Positions 4,820 to 6,691 of a DNA stretch of 6,691 nucleotides are shown in pieces. This DNA comes from JACTUA01 sp964551875 (GTDB taxonomy: Archaea > Halobacteriota > Methanomicrobia > Methanomicrobiales > JACTUA01), in contig CAZKEV010000073.1 of NCBI GenBank assembly GCA_964551875.1, positions 1-6,691 on the forward strand, written 5' to 3'. The notes under the pieces are model-generated. The model was not told where the DNA came from. It did not search any database and saw nothing but the letters and a program-made list of their open reading frames with translations. The translations under genes were made by a program, and so were the position numbers. The stretch's first letter is position 1. Each line of letters starts with the position of its first letter.

Positions 4820-5754
4820 TCGGTATCGACGTTGGTGGGGCAAACCTGAAGCTCGTGGACGGGAGCCGGGTCACCAACTACTACTGCCCTCTCTGGGAGC
4901 GTGCCCCCCTCACCGATCACCTCCGTGCATACCGAAAAGCCCACCCTGACCCGGAAGCGGCGGTGGTGATGAGCGGGGAGCTTGCCGACTGCTTCAGGTC
5001 AAAGATGGAGGGGATCCGCTGCATCGTTGGATCAGTGCAGGAGGTGTTCCCTGATGCGATCTTCTACGGAACCGATGGTGCCTTCCACCCGGGTCCTGTT
5101 CCCCAGCTTGCCGCGGCCAACTGGCTCGCTGCCGCCGATCATCTCCGCACGCGATACCCCCGGGGCGTGCTCGTGGATATCGGGTCAACCACGACGGATA
5201 TCCTCCCCCTTCCCGAGTTCGCCCACCTCCTGGGCCTCACCGATCTCGGCAGGCTCCAGCGGGGCTACCTCGTCTATACGGGGCTCCTGCGCACCTCCCT
5301 TGCGACCCAACTCTCTTCGGTCAGGGTGAGCGGGGTCGATACCCCGACCTGCCCCGAGCACTTTGCCATCGCGGCAGATGCCCACCTGGTCCTCGGGCAT
5401 ATCACCCCGAGGACCTATACATGCGATACCCCCGACCGGGGTGAAAAGAATGTCGGCGCAGCCCTCCGGAGGCTTGCCCGCGTTGTCTGCGCTGATCTCG
5501 ACGAGATCGGTCCCGAGGGGGCCATGGAGATCGCGCGGCAGTTCTGGGAGGTCCAGCGCGATCGGATCAGGGCCGCTGCAGACGGGGTAGCGAGAGAATG
5601 CTCTGCTGACAGCGTCGTAATCGCGGGGATCGGCTCCTCCCTCTTCGCCCGGGATCTCGGGGGGAGGGACCTCGCGCGGGAGATGGGTGCGGTATCCGAT
5701 GCGCTCCCTGCCTTTGCGGTGAAGGAGGTGGCCTTACGAGAGGCTGGGCCCTGA
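4816..5754 (+). CDS. mfnF: MfnF, methanofuran biosynthesis ASKHA-fold enzyme (furan-tyramine condensing)
   Basis: MfnF couples the phosphorylated aminomethylfuran unit to gamma-glutamyl-tyramine, giving the core of methanofuran. It belongs to the hydantoinase/oxoprolinase-like, ASKHA-fold family annotated as 'H4MPT-linked C1 transfer pathway protein'. The protein has 312 residues. The first phosphate loop is GIDVGGANLKL (3-13); SGELADCF (53-60) is the family signature; AAANWLAAADHL (99-110) and the second phosphate motif LVDIGSTTTDILPL (119-132) follow. TCDTPDRG, LRRLARVVCADLDE and the C-terminal adenosine-type VIAGIGSSLFARDL also match. It starts at a TTG overlapping the mfnD stop as TTGA, with AGGTGA 7 nt upstream, so it should be co-translated with mfnD, which makes its substrate. 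A small gene starts 12 nt after its stop. Nothing looks broken. Confidence 0.9.
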   Translation: MIGIDVGGANLKLVDGSRVTNYYCPLWERAPLTDHLRAYRKAHPDPEAAVVMSGELADCFRSKMEGIRCIVGSVQEVFPDAIFYGTDGAFHPGPVPQLAAANWLAAADHLRTRYPRGVLVDIGSTTTDILPLPEFAHLLGLTDLGRLQRGYLVYTGLLRTSLATQLSSVRVSGVDTPTCPEHFAIAADAHLVLGHITPRTYTCDTPDRGEKNVGAALRRLARVVCADLDEIGPEGAMEIARQFWEVQRDRIRAAADGVARECSADSVVIAGIGSSLFARDLGGRDLAREMGAVSDALPAFAVKEVALREAGP

Positions 5755-5765
5755 CCGCAGTTCTC

Positions 5766-5972
5766 ATGGCGGCCTCACTTGCCCTGACCGTGGTGCTCTT
5801 CCTTGCGGGGGTACCGGCCTTCTTTCTCGTTCTCGTCATCCCGTTCATCCCGATCCTGGGGCGGAGGCGGTGGGTGCTGCACTGCCCTGTATGCGGGCGG
5901 GAGACCGAGGGCACCGAGCACTTCTGCCCCGGTGACGGGAGCCCCCCTCGGCCTCCGGGAGACAAGGTTTGA
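5766..5972 (+). CDS. Small membrane protein with a zinc-ribbon-like tail
   Basis: Not a recognised family; function unknown. The 68-residue product has a long hydrophobic N-terminal half (residues 4-31, LALTVVLFLAGVPAFFLVLVIP), which should be one membrane helix or hairpin. A basic GRRR boundary (32-35) follows. The tail HCPVCG-x9-FCPGDGSP (39-60) looks like a cytosolic zinc knuckle with three cysteines (40, 43, 54) plus H39 or H52; the usual fourth cysteine is missing. It starts 12 nt after mfnF on the same strand, so it probably ends the mfnD-mfnF transcript. No good ribosome site precedes the ATG at 5766; GGAGGTG at 5724-5730 is far upstream, and the frame is open above the ATG without another common start. 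The zinc-ribbon ORF on the opposite strand overlaps almost all of it, but the coherent hydrophobic-plus-cysteine design here suggests it is real. Confidence 0.6.
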   Translation: MAASLALTVVLFLAGVPAFFLVLVIPFIPILGRRRWVLHCPVCGRETEGTEHFCPGDGSPPRPPGDKV

Positions 5973-6440
5973 GAGGTTCAGGAGGGAGATGGGGAGCGGG
6001 ATCCCGAGGAGATCGGTGGCAGGGACAGCCCTCTGCGCACGTTCGGCATACATCCTGATGGTTCCCCTGTCCACCACAAGGCCGAGGGCAGAGAGGATCC
6101 TTTCGGTCCGATGATAGGGATGAACCCGGGAAAGGGCGACCGCGAGATCCACCACGGGGATCCCGAACCGGACGCCTTCGTAAAACGGTTCCCTGGCGTA
6201 CCAGAAACCCCCGCAGGATCCGCATCTGAAACGGGCGACATCGACATGGAGATCCCTGACCTTCTCATCGACGAGGATCCGGGCGAACCGCTTCTCCTTT
6301 CTGTCATGGCGCCTGAGAGAGGAGCCGCATTCCGGGCATGCAGTGAGTTCGGTGAAGGAGACCCCATCCATGGCAAGGAAGGTGGACCGGATGAGGTCCC
6401 CGAGCATGGGGGGGATGGCGGGAAGCCTCATCCGCGCCAT
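5775..6440 (-). CDS. Zinc-ribbon, transposase-like DNA-binding protein without a catalytic domain
   Basis: A 221-residue frame. After a short N-terminal helix (MLGDLIRSTFLAMD) come CPECG (35-39) and CGSCG (73-77), a four-cysteine zinc ribbon. Then REPFYEGVRFGIPVVDLAV and a helix-turn-helix-like stretch (HPYHRTERILSALGLVVDRGTIRMYAER, 107-134). This layout resembles the N-terminal DNA-binding part of archaeal transposases, but no DDE catalytic core follows. The last ~60 residues are proline-rich and charged (QDRDERDDENEKEG) and read antisense to the small membrane protein, so the ancestral protein probably ended or broke near residue 157-161 (about 5960-5970). The start is unsure: GGAGG (6446-6442) is 1 nt from the ATG at 6440 but 10 nt from the ATG at 6431, which is likelier. 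It could be a decayed insertion element or a domesticated regulator. No terminal repeats were found at the 6440 side. Confidence 0.6.
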   Translation of the reverse strand: MARMRLPAIPPMLGDLIRSTFLAMDGVSFTELTACPECGSSLRRHDRKEKRFARILVDEKVRDLHVDVARFRCGSCGGFWYAREPFYEGVRFGIPVVDLAVALSRVHPYHRTERILSALGLVVDRGTIRMYAERAQRAVPATDLLGIPLPISLLNLSNLVSRRPRGAPVTGAEVLGALGLPPAYRAVQHPPPPPQDRDERDDENEKEGRYPRKEEHHGQGK

Positions 6441-6454
6441 TCCTCCATGAGTTG

Positions 6455-6467
6455 AATTGATTCAATT
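6455..6467. promoter_or_regulatory. 13-bp palindrome upstream of the zinc-ribbon gene
   Basis: AATTGA-T-TCAATT is a perfect palindrome 15 bp upstream of the minus-strand ATG at 6440. An AT-rich, TATA-like stretch (AAAATTAATT on the minus strand, about 6475-6466) overlaps its edge, where a repressor would block TBP. On the + strand the palindrome is followed by AATTTTT, so a stem-loop terminator is the alternative reading. Confidence 0.4.
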
Positions 6468-6532
6468 AATTTTTGATAGAATTCACCTGATGACCTTATC
6501 ATGTACCCTCTCCTCTCCACCACTAATAATCG

Positions 6533-6563
6533 TTTTTTGGGAATAAAGCATTACCGTTATAAC
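6533..6563 (+). promoter_or_regulatory. Candidate fdhA promoter region
   Basis: GTTATAAC (6556-6563) is the best TATA-like element. It is about 40 bp before the fdhA ATG and would start the transcript near 6585, leaving a ~15-nt leader that holds GAGGT (6589-6593), 6 nt before the ATG. A T6 run (6533-6538) and AATAAAG lie just upstream; the latter is a weaker alternative box. The rest of 6441-6599 shows nothing further. Confidence 0.4.
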
Positions 6564-6599
6564 CCCCGGCATTGACCTTTTCGTGTCCGAGGTTTTTGC

Positions 6600-6691
6600 A
6601 TGGATGTAAAGTATGTTCCAACCACGTGTCCGTACTGCGGTACCGGATGCGGTTTCAACCTCGTGGTGAAGGACGGGAAGGCCGTGGGGGT
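6600..6691 (+). CDS. fdhA: Formate dehydrogenase alpha (catalytic) subunit, N-terminus
   Basis: Only the first 30 codons are in the window. MDVKYVPTTCPYCGTGCGFNL is the N-terminal [4Fe-4S] motif of molybdopterin (Mo/W) oxidoreductases, with C10, C13 and C17 as the first three cluster ligands; the fourth cysteine and the pterin domains lie downstream. The short lead to the cluster and the CPYCGTGC spacing fit the F420-linked cytosolic formate dehydrogenase of methanogens, which feeds formate electrons into methanogenesis. Periplasmic bacterial enzymes would carry a twin-arginine signal peptide, absent here. The start at ATG 6600 is supported by GAGGT 6 nt upstream. A related formylmethanofuran dehydrogenase B or nitrate reductase N-terminus is less likely but cannot be fully excluded from 30 residues. 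Confidence 0.85.
   Translation, partial: MDVKYVPTTCPYCGTGCGFNLVVKDGKAVG

Noticed and set aside
3899..4843. 314-codon open frame on the - strand opposite mfnD.
   Set aside because: Shadow of mfnD with histidine/proline-rich composition and no motifs; the + strand carries the complete ATP-grasp signature.
6111..6455. 114-codon + strand frame opposite the zinc-ribbon gene.
   Set aside because: No motif or ribosome site; the minus strand has the paired CxxCG motifs.
1..6691. CRISPR array, tRNA/rRNA, intact insertion sequence or defence cassette.
   Set aside because: No regularly spaced repeats, no cloverleaf or rRNA-like sequence, and no paired terminal repeats or complete transposase were seen on reading both strands.

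Overview
The window looks like a stretch of a GC-rich euryarchaeal methanogen chromosome, most likely order Methanomicrobiales. It carries an archaeal TATA-binding protein (TBP), two methanofuran biosynthesis genes (mfnD, mfnF), a DHH-family pyrophosphatase and the start of a formate dehydrogenase alpha subunit. Archaeal TATA boxes and GGAGGTGATC-type ribosome-binding sites fit this. The genus cannot be fixed from the sequence alone.

Layout. Positions 1-666 (+) hold the C-terminal part of a manganese-dependent inorganic pyrophosphatase (ppaC). Positions 814-1080 (+) hold an 88-codon, stop-free remnant of the C-terminal end of acetyl-CoA synthetase; the other ~85% of that gene is missing. Positions 1119-1679 (+) encode TBP behind a strong TATA box, placed so that the mRNA should be leaderless. 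A 241-bp intergenic stretch (1680-1920) carries three hairpins, a (CG)6 tract, an 11-bp direct repeat and an AT-rich promoter. It leads into a winged-helix regulator (1921-2301, +). That gene runs tail to tail into rpiA (2296-2985, -), which lies downstream of surE (3051-3854, -) in a probable two-gene operon. An 80-bp divergent spacer separates surE from mfnD (3935-4819, +). mfnD overlaps mfnF (4816-5754, + , TTG start) by 4 bp, and a small membrane/zinc-ribbon protein follows (5766-5972, +). A zinc-ribbon, transposase-like or DNA-binding protein is encoded on the opposite strand (5775-6440, -) and its 3' part overlaps the small gene in antisense. The window ends at the N-terminus of fdhA (6600 onward, +).

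How the genes relate. MfnD and MfnF act in methanofuran synthesis. Formate dehydrogenase supplies electrons for the methanogenic pathway that uses this cofactor. RpiA and SurE belong to pentose phosphate and nucleotide metabolism. Pyrophosphatase removes the PPi that acetyl-CoA synthetase makes, so the ppaC/acs-remnant adjacency may be a fossil of a functional pair.

No clearly new system, CRISPR array, RNA gene or intact mobile element is visible. The most interesting leads are the truncated acs, the structured intergenic region before the winged-helix gene, the antisense overlap of two zinc-binding proteins next to mfnF, and the tiny leader ORF before rpiA.
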